Assembly: GCF_028864635.1 (NCBI RefSeq)
Contig: NZ_CP104850.1
Location: 1,866,001 to 1,930,000 of the forward strand
DNA from: Cloacibacterium sp. TD35
GTDB taxonomy: Bacteria; Bacteroidota; Bacteroidia; Flavobacteriales; Weeksellaceae
Reading direction: 5' to 3'
DNA: 64,000 nt
Below, piece after piece: positions 8,235-17,391 of this stretch. The position numbers and the translations under genes were made by a program. Each line of letters starts with the position of its first letter. Position 1 is the first letter of the stretch. The notes under the pieces were generated by a model. It did no database searches and was not told where the DNA came from. It saw only the letters and a list, made by a program, of their open reading frames with translations.

Positions 8235-9509
8235 ATGTTTAGACTATTAGATTTACATAAAGGAGAAGAAAACAAACAAAAAGTTTTAGAAAACGTAAAA
8301 GATAATATTTCTTTTTCTGGTTCTAATTTATGGATTCTAATGGCTGCGATTCTTGTAGCATCTGTAGGTCTTAATGTAAATTCTACAGCAGTGGTGATTG
8401 GAGCCATGCTTATTTCTCCTTTGATGGGACCTATTGTAGGTGCTGGTTTTGCACTTGGTGTTTTTGATTTTGAATTACTGAAAAAATCATTGAAAAATTT
8501 ACTTATTGCTACCATTGCGAGTTTATTAGTTTCTACCATCTATTTTTATATTAGTCCTTTCAAAGAAGCTCAATCAGAATTATTAGCAAGAACATCTCCT
8601 AATATTTATGACGTGCTTATTGCATTTTTTGGCGGCTTAGCTGGTGTTATTGCAATAACTAGAGTGGAAAAAGGAAATCCTATTCCTGGAGTTGCCATTG
8701 CTACAGCTCTTATGCCACCATTATGTACGGCAGGCTTTGGTTTGGCAACAGGTAATTTTAAATTCTTTTTTGGAGCATTATTTCTTTATACTATTAATTG
8801 TGTTTTTATAGGAATTTCTACATTTTTAATTGTTAAATTTCTTAAATATCCATCGGTTAAATTTGTAGATTTAAAAGAAAGAAAAAGAGTACAAAATCTG
8901 ATAACCCTACTTTCATTACTTGTTCTTTTGCCAAGTATTTATTTTGCCTATTCATTATATAAAGAACAGGAATTTAGAATTAAGGCAGACCAGTTTATTG
9001 AAAAAGAATTTATAGAAAAAGGAAATACTTTAGTTTATAAAAAAATAAATTTTCTAAGCAATCCTCGGAAAATAGAATTAGCTTTTTTAAAGAGAAATTT
9101 TACTCAAGATGAAATAAAAAAAATGAACCGAAGTCTTTCAGAAATTGGTCTAAATAATACCGAACTTATTATTAAAGCTAATAATTATCAAAATTTGGAA
9201 GTTTTAAAAGACGATATTCTTAATGAAATCAATAAAAATTCTGAAAGAGATAAAGAATTATTGGCTTTAAAAAGTCAAACTTCATCTTTAGAAAATAACA
9301 TGCAGTTGCTTAAAGAAGCTCAAGTTTTGTTTCCAAATGTCAATGCGATAAATGTTTCTGAACTCAGTTTTGCACAAGGTGATTCATTAGTTGAAAAACC
9401 TGTACTTATTTATCAAGCATCAGAAAATCTTACTGATGAAGAACAAATAAAACTGAAAAACTGGATTGAGAAAAGGCTCAATAAATCAAATGTAGAAGTT
9501 TATAAATAA
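8235..9509 (+). CDS. DUF389 family membrane protein
   Basis: 424 residues. The N-terminal two thirds carries about six transmembrane segments with the family's glycine- and proline-rich signature regions ('VGLNVNSTAVVIGAMLISPLMGPIVG' region, residues about 47-72, and 'IPGVAIATALMPPLCTAGFGLATG', about 150-175). The C-terminal 190 residues are hydrophilic and partly coiled coil. The biochemical role of DUF389 is not established. The gene lies directly after dnaX and 35 bases before the ClC gene. Confidence 0.9.
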   Translation: MFRLLDLHKGEENKQKVLENVKDNISFSGSNLWILMAAILVASVGLNVNSTAVVIGAMLISPLMGPIVGAGFALGVFDFELLKKSLKNLLIATIASLLVSTIYFYISPFKEAQSELLARTSPNIYDVLIAFFGGLAGVIAITRVEKGNPIPGVAIATALMPPLCTAGFGLATGNFKFFFGALFLYTINCVFIGISTFLIVKFLKYPSVKFVDLKERKRVQNLITLLSLLVLLPSIYFAYSLYKEQEFRIKADQFIEKEFIEKGNTLVYKKINFLSNPRKIELAFLKRNFTQDEIKKMNRSLSEIGLNNTELIIKANNYQNLEVLKDDILNEINKNSERDKELLALKSQTSSLENNMQLLKEAQVLFPNVNAINVSELSFAQGDSLVEKPVLIYQASENLTDEEQIKLKNWIEKRLNKSNVEVYK

Positions 9510-9544
9510 ATTTTAAAGCTTCAAATCATGTAAAAAAATATTCA

Positions 9545-10954
9545 ATGAATTTTCATTTCAAAAGATTGCTGGTTCCCCTTCGGAAAAATTTTATTGTAAG
9601 AAATATACTTTCTTATTTTAAAAACTTATACCAAAGAACCACTTATGCCAATTCTACCCTCAAAAAGCAGTTTCTACAGTTTTTACCCTTTTTATTGGCT
9701 TCTTTTATCACTGGCTTTGTGGCCTTTTTGTACAGTAAAATATTCACCTTTTCAGAAAAATGGTCTCATGAAATTTTTCATCAGAATAAATTATATATTT
9801 TCATTCTCACGCCTTTGAGTTTTTTCATTTCATGGTTTTTGGTAAGAACTTTTGCTAAATATTCAGCAGGAAGCGGAATTCCGCAAGTCATGGCTTCAGT
9901 AGAATTGTCAAAACCAAACACGCATCATCTCGTTAAAAGATTTCTGAGTTTAAGAATAATCATTATCAAAATTTTAGCAAGTGCCGTAAAAGTTTTTGGT
10001 GGTGGAATTGCAGGAAGAGAAGGTCCAACCATTCAAATTGCGGGTTCTATTTTTGTGGAAATTCATAAAAGATTGCCAAAATGGTGGGTGCCGATTTCTG
10101 AAAAAAATGTAATGATTGCAGGAGCAGCTTCTGGTTTGGCTGCTGCTTTTAATACACCACTTGGCGGAATTATTTTTGCGATTGAAGAATTAGCTAAAAC
10201 TCATATTAAGTATATTAAATCTCCACTTTTTGTAGCAGTTATCATCGCAGGTCTCACTGCGCAAGGTTTTGGTGGTAGTTACTTGTATCTAGGTTATCCT
10301 AAAACCAATTACTCTGGATGGATGGTTTTTGTAGGAATCTTTATTACGGCTATTTTTGCTGGATATTTTGGAAGTAAAATGTGTAGCATTATCATTGCAG
10401 TAATGAATTTTTTTGAGAGATTCAAGAAAAATTATCAACAAGTTTTTATTGTTTTTTTCTGTGGATTTTTTGTGGCAACTTTCATCTATTTTTTCGGAAC
10501 TGAAGTCATGGGGTCTGGTAAAGAATTAATGGAAAGACTGCTTTTTACCTCAGATAAATCTGTAGAATGGTATTTGCCGTTTTTGAGAATGAATGGTTTA
10601 ATTGCTACTTTCAGTTTTGGCGGAGCTGGAGGCGTTTTTGCCCCTTCACTAAGTTCTGGAGCAAGCTTTGGAGCATTAATTGCTCAATTGTTACAATTAA
10701 CAGGAGATAATGCTAATTTATTGATTTTAATTGGTATGACTGCTTTTCTTACAGGAGTAACCAGAGCGCCATTTACTTCTGCAATTATTATTTTTGAAAT
10801 GACTGATAGGCATAGTATTATCTTTTTTCTCTTGTTAGGAGCAGTCCTTGCGTCTTTGGTTTGTAATTTTGTAACCAAGAGAGCTTTTTATGATGTTTTG
10901 AAAGAAAAATACATCGAAAAGGCTCTTAATCAAGAAAATATTGAAAAAAAATAA
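9545..10954 (+). CDS. ClC-family chloride transporter
   Basis: 469 residues with the ClC fold. The three selectivity-filter motifs are visible: GSGIP (109-113), GREGP (157-161, gating Glu159) and GGVFAPSLSSG in the second half. A second glutamate pair (Glu214-Glu215) sits where H+/Cl- exchangers carry the internal proton glutamate, so exchanger activity is more likely than a passive channel. The C-terminus lacks CBS domains. A stem-loop follows the gene. Confidence 0.92.
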   Translation: MNFHFKRLLVPLRKNFIVRNILSYFKNLYQRTTYANSTLKKQFLQFLPFLLASFITGFVAFLYSKIFTFSEKWSHEIFHQNKLYIFILTPLSFFISWFLVRTFAKYSAGSGIPQVMASVELSKPNTHHLVKRFLSLRIIIIKILASAVKVFGGGIAGREGPTIQIAGSIFVEIHKRLPKWWVPISEKNVMIAGAASGLAAAFNTPLGGIIFAIEELAKTHIKYIKSPLFVAVIIAGLTAQGFGGSYLYLGYPKTNYSGWMVFVGIFITAIFAGYFGSKMCSIIIAVMNFFERFKKNYQQVFIVFFCGFFVATFIYFFGTEVMGSGKELMERLLFTSDKSVEWYLPFLRMNGLIATFSFGGAGGVFAPSLSSGASFGALIAQLLQLTGDNANLLILIGMTAFLTGVTRAPFTSAIIIFEMTDRHSIIFFLLLGAVLASLVCNFVTKRAFYDVLKEKYIEKALNQENIEKK

Positions 10955-11009
10955 AAACAAATAGTCGTAATTTTCTATATTTGAAAAATATTTCAAAAAA
11001 AACATAATT

Positions 11010-11030
11010 GAACACGCTTTTTGCGTGTTC
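11010..11030 (+). terminator. Stem-loop between the ClC and aroG genes
   Basis: Perfect 8-bp inverted repeat GAACACGC / GCGTGTTC with a T5 loop. The downstream T tract is weak, so termination is probable but not certain. Confidence 0.6.
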
Positions 11031-11064
11031 TGTATTTTATAAAAAGTTGTAAGAATCACGGAGT

Positions 11065-12144
11065 ATGAATTTAAAAGATTTACAAAACGATTGGATTAAT
11101 GAGTTCCCAAAACCATTAATTATAGCAGGACCATGCAGTGCAGAATCAGAAGCACAGATGATGGAAACTGCCCAAAGATTGAAAGAAAGTGGTGCAGAAG
11201 TTCCCGTTTTTAGAGCAGGAATTTGGAAACCAAGAACCAAACCAAATGGTTTTGAAGGAGTAGGAGTTATTGGTCTTAATTGGCTTAAAAAAGTAAAAGA
11301 CGAATTTGGTTTTAAAACAGCAACTGAAGTTGCCAATGCGCATCACGTTTATGCAGCGTTAGAAGCAGATGTAGATATTCTTTGGATTGGTGCACGTTCT
11401 ACCGTAAATCCTTTTACAGTTCAAGAAATTGCCGTTGCATTAAAGGGAACCAATAAACCCGTTTTGGTAAAAAATCCGGTAAACCCAGATTTAGCACTTT
11501 GGATTGGCGCTTTAGAAAGACTTTTAGGTCAAGATGTTAAAAATCTAGGGGTAATTCACAGAGGGTTTTCATCTTATCAAAAAACAAAATATAGAAATTT
11601 ACCCAATTGGCAAATCGCATTAGATTTTAAACACCAGTTTCCAAATATCCCAATGTTTGTAGACCCTTCTCATATTTGTGGTAGAAGAGATTTACTTTCA
11701 GATGTTACTCAGGAAGCATTTAACGTAGGTTACGAAGGAGCGATGATAGAATCTCACTGCAACCCAGATGCAGCTTGGAGTGATGCAGCTCAACAAATTA
11801 CGCCAGAAGTTTTAGCAGATATGTTAGGAAATCTACAAATTAGAAACTCTGATATTTCTGGATTTGATGAAGAAATGGGTAAACACAGAGCTTTAATTTC
11901 TGATATCGATTTCCAATTAATAGAATTATTGTCAAACAGGATGAAAATTTCTGAAAAAATTGGAGCGTTAAAGAAAGAGAATAATATCGCAATCTTCCAG
12001 CCAGACCGTTGGAAAGTCATTGCAGAATATGCCTCTGCAAGAGCCGAAGAATCTGGAATGGATAAAGATTTTATAGAGAAAGTTTTCAAAGCGATTCACG
12101 AAGAATCCATTGAAGTTCAAAACAATATCATGATTGATAAATAA
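11065..12144 (+). CDS. Bifunctional DAHP synthase / chorismate mutase type II
   Basis: 359 residues. The first about 260 residues form a type II-like (KdsA-related) DAHP synthase that condenses PEP and erythrose 4-phosphate at the entry of the shikimate pathway; 'IIAGPCSAESE', 'FRAGIWKPRTKP' and 'VDPSHICGRRDLL' are the active-site segments. The last about 80 residues ('HRALISDIDFQLIELLSNRMKISEKIG...') are a helical AroQ chorismate mutase, which supplies prephenate for Phe/Tyr. The mutase part can give feedback regulation in such fusions. The fusion is characteristic of Bacteroidota. Strong terminator downstream. Confidence 0.95.
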   Translation: MNLKDLQNDWINEFPKPLIIAGPCSAESEAQMMETAQRLKESGAEVPVFRAGIWKPRTKPNGFEGVGVIGLNWLKKVKDEFGFKTATEVANAHHVYAALEADVDILWIGARSTVNPFTVQEIAVALKGTNKPVLVKNPVNPDLALWIGALERLLGQDVKNLGVIHRGFSSYQKTKYRNLPNWQIALDFKHQFPNIPMFVDPSHICGRRDLLSDVTQEAFNVGYEGAMIESHCNPDAAWSDAAQQITPEVLADMLGNLQIRNSDISGFDEEMGKHRALISDIDFQLIELLSNRMKISEKIGALKKENNIAIFQPDRWKVIAEYASARAEESGMDKDFIEKVFKAIHEESIEVQNNIMIDK

Positions 12145-12150
12145 CAAGAA

Positions 12151-12176
12151 AACACGCTGAAAAGCGTGTTTTTTTA
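12151..12176 (+). terminator. Rho-independent terminator after the DAHP synthase gene
   Basis: Stem AACACGCT / AGCGTGTT closed by a GAAA tetraloop and followed by seven T. Confidence 0.92.
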
Positions 12177-12216
12177 TTGTGAGAAGATTTCGTAAATTGC
12201 ACAAAAGAAATTCGTT

Positions 12217-13143
12217 TTGAAAGGACTCATCACAAAATCTACAGGAAGTTGGTATCAAGTTTTAGATTTGGAAACTCAACAAGTTTTCGAAGCGAGAATT
12301 CGTGGGAAATTTAAACTAATAAAAACCAGACTCACCAATCCTTTGGCTGTGGGTGATTTTGTAGAATTTCAACTTGAGCAAGATGATATTGCATGGATTA
12401 CAAAAATAGAACCTCGCAAAAATTATCTCATCAGAAAATCTGTAAATTTATCTAAAGAAGCTCACATTATTGCGAGTAATTTAGATTTAGCTTGTATTAT
12501 TTTTACCTTGCAATCTCCAGAAACATCTTTAGGATTTTTAGACCGATTCTTGGCGTGTTGCGAAGCGTATAATATCCCCGTTCTAATTCTTTTTAACAAA
12601 ATAGACTTGCTCAATTTTGAAGAAGTAGAATTGGTTGAGGAATTACAAGCCATGTACGAAAATTTAGGTTATCAAACATTGCAAGTTTCTTCTGCTGAAA
12701 AACTCAATTTAGAAAAACTTCAAGAAATTTTAAAAGATAAAACTTGCGTTTTCTTTGGTCATTCTGGAGCTGGAAAATCTACTTTGGCAAATGCACTTCA
12801 ACCTGATTTGAATTTGAAAACCAACGAAATTTCTGAAACGCATAATAAAGGAAAGCATACTACTACTTTTGCTCAAATGCATTTTTGGCATTTTGGTGGT
12901 GCTGTAATAGATACACCTGGTGTTCGTGAATTTGCAATGATAGACGTAGAAAAAGAAGAAATTCAACATTATTTCCCGGAAATTTTTGAAAAAGGGAGAG
13001 CTTGTAAATTCCATAATTGTAAACATATTAACGAGCCAAAATGCGCCGTTTTAGAAGCGTTAGAGACTGGCGAAATTTTGGAAAGCAGATATATCACTTA
13101 TCTTAAATTAATGGAAGAAGCTGAGGAGCAAAATCAGTTATAA
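12217..13143 (+). CDS. rsgA: Ribosome small-subunit-dependent GTPase A
   Basis: 308 residues, start TTG. This is a circularly permuted GTPase acting in 30S maturation. An N-terminal OB fold is followed by the permuted motif order: G4 NKID (127-130), G1 GHSGAGKST (181-189), G3 DTPG (232-235). A C-terminal zinc module with Cys263, Cys268, His270 and Cys276 is intact. The TTG is preferred because the protein then begins at the usual family N-terminus 'MKGLITKSTGSWYQV'. The following hydrolase gene starts only 3 bases downstream, so the two are probably co-transcribed. Confidence 0.95.
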   Translation: MKGLITKSTGSWYQVLDLETQQVFEARIRGKFKLIKTRLTNPLAVGDFVEFQLEQDDIAWITKIEPRKNYLIRKSVNLSKEAHIIASNLDLACIIFTLQSPETSLGFLDRFLACCEAYNIPVLILFNKIDLLNFEEVELVEELQAMYENLGYQTLQVSSAEKLNLEKLQEILKDKTCVFFGHSGAGKSTLANALQPDLNLKTNEISETHNKGKHTTTFAQMHFWHFGGAVIDTPGVREFAMIDVEKEEIQHYFPEIFEKGRACKFHNCKHINEPKCAVLEALETGEILESRYITYLKLMEEAEEQNQL

Positions 13144-13146
13144 AAT

Positions 13147-13791
13147 TTGATAAATACAATCTACATAATCAGTGGACTTGGAGCTGACAAAAGAATGTTC
13201 CAGAATTTTACTTTTGAAGGTTTTGAAGTTGTTCATATTGATTGGATTTTGCCACTAGAAAATGAAACTTTGCAAAGCTACGCTCTAAGAATTTCTGAGA
13301 ATATAAAAGATGAAAATGCGATTTTAATCGGTCTTTCTTTTGGAGGAATACTTTCTGTAGAAATTTCAAAAATTAAAAAATTCAAGAAAATTTTTCTTTT
13401 ATCTTCTGCTAAAACAAAGTTTGAAATCCCATTCTACTATAGATTGATAGGCAAATTAAATATTCTTAAAATACTTCCAAATTCAATTTTGAAAAGAGTG
13501 AATTCTTTAACTTATTTAGTTTTTGGAGCTAAAACTAATGATGAAAAGTCTTTGTTGAAAGATATTGTAAGAAATACTGATGAGAGATTTTTGAAATGGG
13601 CTTTACATCAAATAATGAACTGGAAAAATGAAGATTATTCCGAAAATATTATTCATATTCAAGGAGATAGTGATTTAATTTTACCCCATATTTTTGTCAA
13701 GTATGATTATCTACTCAAAGGTGGAACTCATTTTATGACATTGAATCAATCAAAAGAAATAGAGACAATTATCATAGAAAATTTGTTATAG
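13147..13791 (+). CDS. Small alpha/beta-hydrolase-like protein
   Basis: 214 residues, start TTG three bases after rsgA. The nucleophile elbow GLSFGG is at about residues 61-66, and a late Asp/His pair ('GDSDLILP', 'GGTHFMTL') completes a plausible catalytic triad. An early 'ISGLGADKRMF' matches the oxyanion-side start of the fold. No signal peptide, so it acts in the cytoplasm. Substrate unknown; esterase or thioesterase activity would be a guess. Confidence 0.75.
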   Translation: MINTIYIISGLGADKRMFQNFTFEGFEVVHIDWILPLENETLQSYALRISENIKDENAILIGLSFGGILSVEISKIKKFKKIFLLSSAKTKFEIPFYYRLIGKLNILKILPNSILKRVNSLTYLVFGAKTNDEKSLLKDIVRNTDERFLKWALHQIMNWKNEDYSENIIHIQGDSDLILPHIFVKYDYLLKGGTHFMTLNQSKEIETIIIENLL

Positions 13792-13836
13792 ATTTTATTG
13801 ATAATCAGTATCTTTACATAGAAAAAGAATTTTTAT

Positions 13837-13844
13837 TATCTTTG
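13837..13844 (+). promoter_or_regulatory. Bacteroidota -7 promoter box (TATCTTTG)
   Basis: TAnnTTTG match 24 bases before the mevalonate-kinase-like gene. Confidence 0.55.
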
Positions 13845-13868
13845 CAACACCAAACATAGAATAGATTA

Positions 13869-14795
13869 ATGACCAACCCATTATTTTACGCTAAAATATT
13901 ACTTTTCGGAGAGTACGGAATCATAGAAGATTCTCAAGGATTAACCTTACCGTACAGTTTCTACAAAGGCACGCTTAAATTCTCTGAAAATCAATCTGAT
14001 TTCGAGAAAAAATCAAACGAATCTCTATCTAAATACGCTCAATATTTATCTGAATTAAATCTTCCAGAGGCTTTTAAAATAAATGTAGAAGCCTTCAAAA
14101 AAGATATAGAAAAAGGATTGTTTTTTGATTCTAATATTCCGCAAGGTTATGGCGTAGGAAGTTCTGGAGCTTTGGTGGCTGCTATTTTCGAAAAATATTC
14201 TTTCAAAAAATACAGTCCCGAAAATATTTCTAAAACTCAACTGAAAGATTTGAAAAAAGTTTTCGGAGAATTAGAGTCTTATTTTCACGGTAAATCTTCT
14301 GGAATTGACCCATTGATTTGCTACATGAACCTTCCGATTTTAATTGAAAATAAAGAAAGTGTAGACAAGGTTTCTATCCCTAAAGAAGAAGCTGGGAAAG
14401 GCGCTATTTTCTTAATAGATTCTGGTTCTGTTGGCGAAACTGGACCTATGGTTCAAATTTTCTTTGAAAAATTGAAAAATGAAGGTTTCAGAAAAACTTT
14501 GAAAGAAGAATTCATTAAGTACAATAATGCTTGTATCGATACTTTCTTGAACAAAGAAATGACTCCGTTTTTCAAACATTTGAAAGACCTTTCTAAATGG
14601 GCTTATGTTCATTTTAAACCGATGATTCCTACCAATCTTTACAACGCTTGGAAAAAAGGTCTTGATACCAATGCTTATTACTTAAAACTCTGCGGAAGTG
14701 GAGGCGGTGGTTATATTCTTGGTTTCGCTAAAGATTATGAAAAAGCTGATAAAATGCTAGAAGGCTTCAACAAAGAAGTGATTTATAGATTTTAA
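13869..14795 (+). CDS. GHMP kinase, mevalonate kinase-like
   Basis: 308 residues. GHMP-family ATP-binding loop PQGYGVGSSGA is at 91-101, the N-terminal 'KILLFGEYGII' at 9-19 is the mevalonate-kinase type start, and the third motif 'CGSGGGGYILGF' lies near the C-terminus. Mevalonate kinase phosphorylates mevalonate in isoprenoid synthesis. The adjacent UbiA prenyltransferase gene supports an isoprenoid context. Other mevalonate-pathway genes are not in the window, so a different GHMP substrate cannot be formally excluded. Confidence 0.8.
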   Translation: MTNPLFYAKILLFGEYGIIEDSQGLTLPYSFYKGTLKFSENQSDFEKKSNESLSKYAQYLSELNLPEAFKINVEAFKKDIEKGLFFDSNIPQGYGVGSSGALVAAIFEKYSFKKYSPENISKTQLKDLKKVFGELESYFHGKSSGIDPLICYMNLPILIENKESVDKVSIPKEEAGKGAIFLIDSGSVGETGPMVQIFFEKLKNEGFRKTLKEEFIKYNNACIDTFLNKEMTPFFKHLKDLSKWAYVHFKPMIPTNLYNAWKKGLDTNAYYLKLCGSGGGGYILGFAKDYEKADKMLEGFNKEVIYRF

Positions 14796-14865
14796 GATTT
14801 TTGTAAAGAAGTCTGAAATTTTCAAATTTTTTCTCTGAAATCTGACATCTAAAATCTCAAATCTA

Positions 14866-15759
14866 ATGAGTAACAATCCCATTCTTCATCGTTTATCTCA
14901 ATTGGTGAGTTTGCTTTTAGGAGCGAGGATTTTTGTATTGGCATTGTTCACTTTCGCATTATATGTTTCTACTTTTTTCCTTTTTAACCAAGAAGAAAGT
15001 CTTAGAAAATTTGTTTTCGATTATAAAGTACACGGAATTATTTTCTGTGCCATGCTTAGTATTGCGGCAGGCGGAATTATTAATCGGTTTTATGACAAAG
15101 AAAAAGACGAAGTAGAAAAGCCATTTAGAAGCAGATTACAAAGTTTCTTAAAAGAAAAATATTTCTTGTATAGCTATGTTATTTTGAATGTTTTTTCTTT
15201 GGGAATATCAGCGATGCTTTCTTGGAGAATTTTTATTTTTTTCTTGATTTATCAATTTATTATTTGGTTTTACAGTCATAAATTGAGTAAAGTACTCATT
15301 ATTAATAATCTCACTTTTGTGAGTTTAACCCTGTATCCTTTTTTTGGATTATTAGTTTATTATAAGCATTTTTCGTACAAATTATTTTTAATGGCAGCTT
15401 TCTTATTTTTAATTATGCTGACTATAGATTTGATTAAAGATGTCTTGACGAGTAATGTAGATAGAGTTTTTGGATACAATACAATTGCAAATGTTTTTGG
15501 AAAAAAAGTAAGTTATATTACCATTGGAATGGTGATTTTTGCAAACGTTTTGGTTTCTATTCTGTTGCTTTTCTTTATTCCGAAAACCAATTATATGCTA
15601 GGGTACTTTTCATTGAGTATTATTTTCTTTGTCTTCTTGAGTTTTCCTATTCTTTCCTATCAAAAATCTAAATTATTCTGGGTAATCAATTTTTTTAGAA
15701 TTTGGGTTTTTGTCGGTGTAATTTTTATGCTCTTGAATGGAATTTTTGAGAAATTTTAG
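14866..15759 (+). CDS. UbiA family prenyltransferase
   Basis: 297 residues with eight to nine hydrophobic segments. A UbiA-type first aspartate region appears as 'NRFYDKEKDEVEKPFR' (about residues 69-84), which corresponds to the NxxxD...D polyprenyl-diphosphate motif, and a second acidic motif appears around 'TIDLIKDVLTSNVDRVFG'. The family transfers polyprenyl groups to aromatic or glycerol-phosphate acceptors in the membrane. The acceptor is not known here. It follows the mevalonate-kinase-like gene by 70 bases. Confidence 0.85.
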   Translation: MSNNPILHRLSQLVSLLLGARIFVLALFTFALYVSTFFLFNQEESLRKFVFDYKVHGIIFCAMLSIAAGGIINRFYDKEKDEVEKPFRSRLQSFLKEKYFLYSYVILNVFSLGISAMLSWRIFIFFLIYQFIIWFYSHKLSKVLIINNLTFVSLTLYPFFGLLVYYKHFSYKLFLMAAFLFLIMLTIDLIKDVLTSNVDRVFGYNTIANVFGKKVSYITIGMVIFANVLVSILLLFFIPKTNYMLGYFSLSIIFFVFLSFPILSYQKSKLFWVINFFRIWVFVGVIFMLLNGIFEKF

Positions 15760-15813
15760 AGATTCAAAATTCATCATCACTCTTCCAACAATCATCATCC
15801 GACAAAAATTCAC

Positions 15814-15821
15814 TATCTTTG
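15814..15821 (+). promoter_or_regulatory. Bacteroidota -7 promoter box (TATCTTTG)
   Basis: TAnnTTTG match 16 bases before the pseudouridine synthase ATG. Confidence 0.55.
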
Positions 15822-15837
15822 CAAAAATTTATTATTT

Positions 15838-16830
15838 ATGAGCAGAGAAAGAAATTCAGGAAAAAGTAACAATAGAAATTCTGAGAGGAGACCTTCCTCA
15901 CCTAAAAGCTCAAAACCTTCATTTGATAAACCAAAGAGAACAAGAGGAACTGACACCCCGAAAAGAGGTGGCGAGAAAACTTTTGATACTAGAGAAAAAT
16001 ATGTAAAAGGTGATTTGAAGTTAAGCAAAAAACCTTTTAAGAAATTTGAAAAAGACGAAGATAAAGCAAAATCTTTCGTTCAAAAGAGACGTTTAGAAAA
16101 ACTCACGAAATCTGAGAACAAGGAAACGATTCGTTTAAATAAATATATTGCCAATTCAGGGATTTGTAGTAGAAGAGAAGCAGATGAATTGATTGCTCAA
16201 GGTTTGGTAGAAGTAAATGGTAAAGTAATCACAGAATTAGGTTACCAAGTACAGAAAACAGATAGAGTAGTTTTTGACGGACAAGGAATTACACCAGAAA
16301 AACCAGTGTATGTTTTACTTAACAAACCAAAAGGTTATATTTCTACAACTAAGGACGAAAAAATGCGTAAAACCGTAATGGATTTGGTTGCAAATGCTTC
16401 GCCTTATCGTTTATTTCCTGTTGGAAGACTAGACAGAAGTACTACTGGAGTTATTTTATTGACGAATGATGGCCACATGACAAAAAAATTGACGCACCCA
16501 TCATTTAACATGAAAAAAATCTATCACGTAACGCTTGATAGAAAAATCTCTAAAGAAGATATGCAAGCTATTGCAGACGGAATTAGATTAGAGGAAGGTG
16601 TAGCAGAAGTAGATGCGATTTCTTACATCGATGGAAAACCTAAAAATGAAGTGGGAATAGAAATCCACATTGGGTGGAATAGAGTGGTTCGTAGAATTTT
16701 CCAGAAAATGGGCTATGAAGTAGAAGCGCTAGACAGAGTAATGTTTGCAGGTCTTACCAAGAAAAATGTAAAAAGAGGCTACTGGCGAATTCTTACAGAT
16801 TTAGAAGTTAACAACTTGAAAATGTTATAG
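15838..16830 (+). CDS. rRNA pseudouridine synthase, RluB/RsuA family
   Basis: 330 residues. A disordered basic, Ser/Lys/Arg-rich extension (about residues 1-95) precedes an S4 RNA-binding domain (98-145) and the catalytic domain with GRLDRSTTG (197-205, catalytic Asp199). It isomerises uridine in rRNA, probably 23S (RluB-like), but which uridine is not decidable. The long basic extension is commonly seen in Bacteroidota homologues and may help RNA binding. Confidence 0.92.
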   Translation: MSRERNSGKSNNRNSERRPSSPKSSKPSFDKPKRTRGTDTPKRGGEKTFDTREKYVKGDLKLSKKPFKKFEKDEDKAKSFVQKRRLEKLTKSENKETIRLNKYIANSGICSRREADELIAQGLVEVNGKVITELGYQVQKTDRVVFDGQGITPEKPVYVLLNKPKGYISTTKDEKMRKTVMDLVANASPYRLFPVGRLDRSTTGVILLTNDGHMTKKLTHPSFNMKKIYHVTLDRKISKEDMQAIADGIRLEEGVAEVDAISYIDGKPKNEVGIEIHIGWNRVVRRIFQKMGYEVEALDRVMFAGLTKKNVKRGYWRILTDLEVNNLKML

Positions 16831-16846
16831 TAAAATAAAGAAATTG

Positions 16847-16873
16847 AAGAGCGTTTTATAACGCTCTTTTTTT
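16847..16873 (+). terminator. Rho-independent terminator after the pseudouridine synthase gene
   Basis: Stem AAGAGCGTT / AACGCTCTT with a TTAT loop and a T tract. Confidence 0.9.
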
Positions 16874-16993
16874 ATTTAAAATTTAAATTAAAATAATTGA
16901 TTTAAAAAGTTCTAATTCTTCGGGAAAATGACGAAATTTGAATGAGGATTTTAGAGAATAAAATCTTAATCATCATTTATAACAATTTAATGT

Positions 16994-17380
16994 ATGAGTA
17001 TTTTTAATAATTTATTTGGCGGGAATTCTAATGTTTCTTCTTTGAAGGATTTTTGGAATGAAATTCAGTCTGAAGAAGATTTAGAAGCTATAGTAGAAGC
17101 GTCAAAAAAAGAGAAAATTGTGATTTTTAAGCATTCTACTAGATGTATTATTAGTAAAACGGTTCTTAGAAATTTTGAAAAACAAATTGAAAAACAAACA
17201 ATTGACTTACCGAAATTTTATTATTTGGATTTATTGAATCATCGAGATATTTCTAATGAAATTGCCCATAAATTTTCTGTAGCTCATCAGAGTCCACAAA
17301 TTGTCGTCATAGAAAATGGCCATGCTATTCATAATGCCTCACATGATAATATTAATCTAAGTACCATCTTAACATTATAA
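16994..17380 (+). CDS. ytxJ: Bacillithiol system redox-active protein YtxJ
   Basis: 128 residues with a thioredoxin-like fold. The active-site segment 'FKHSTRCIISK' (about residues 44-54) carries the single Cys typical of YtxJ, in the position of a monothiol bacilliredoxin. The family is tied to bacillithiol-dependent redox balance, which some Flavobacteriia possess; the bsh biosynthesis genes are not in this window. The Crp-family regulator starts 11 bases after its stop, so the pair is probably one transcript. Confidence 0.85.
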   Translation: MSIFNNLFGGNSNVSSLKDFWNEIQSEEDLEAIVEASKKEKIVIFKHSTRCIISKTVLRNFEKQIEKQTIDLPKFYYLDLLNHRDISNEIAHKFSVAHQSPQIVVIENGHAIHNASHDNINLSTILTL

Positions 17381-17391
17381 AAACTAAACAG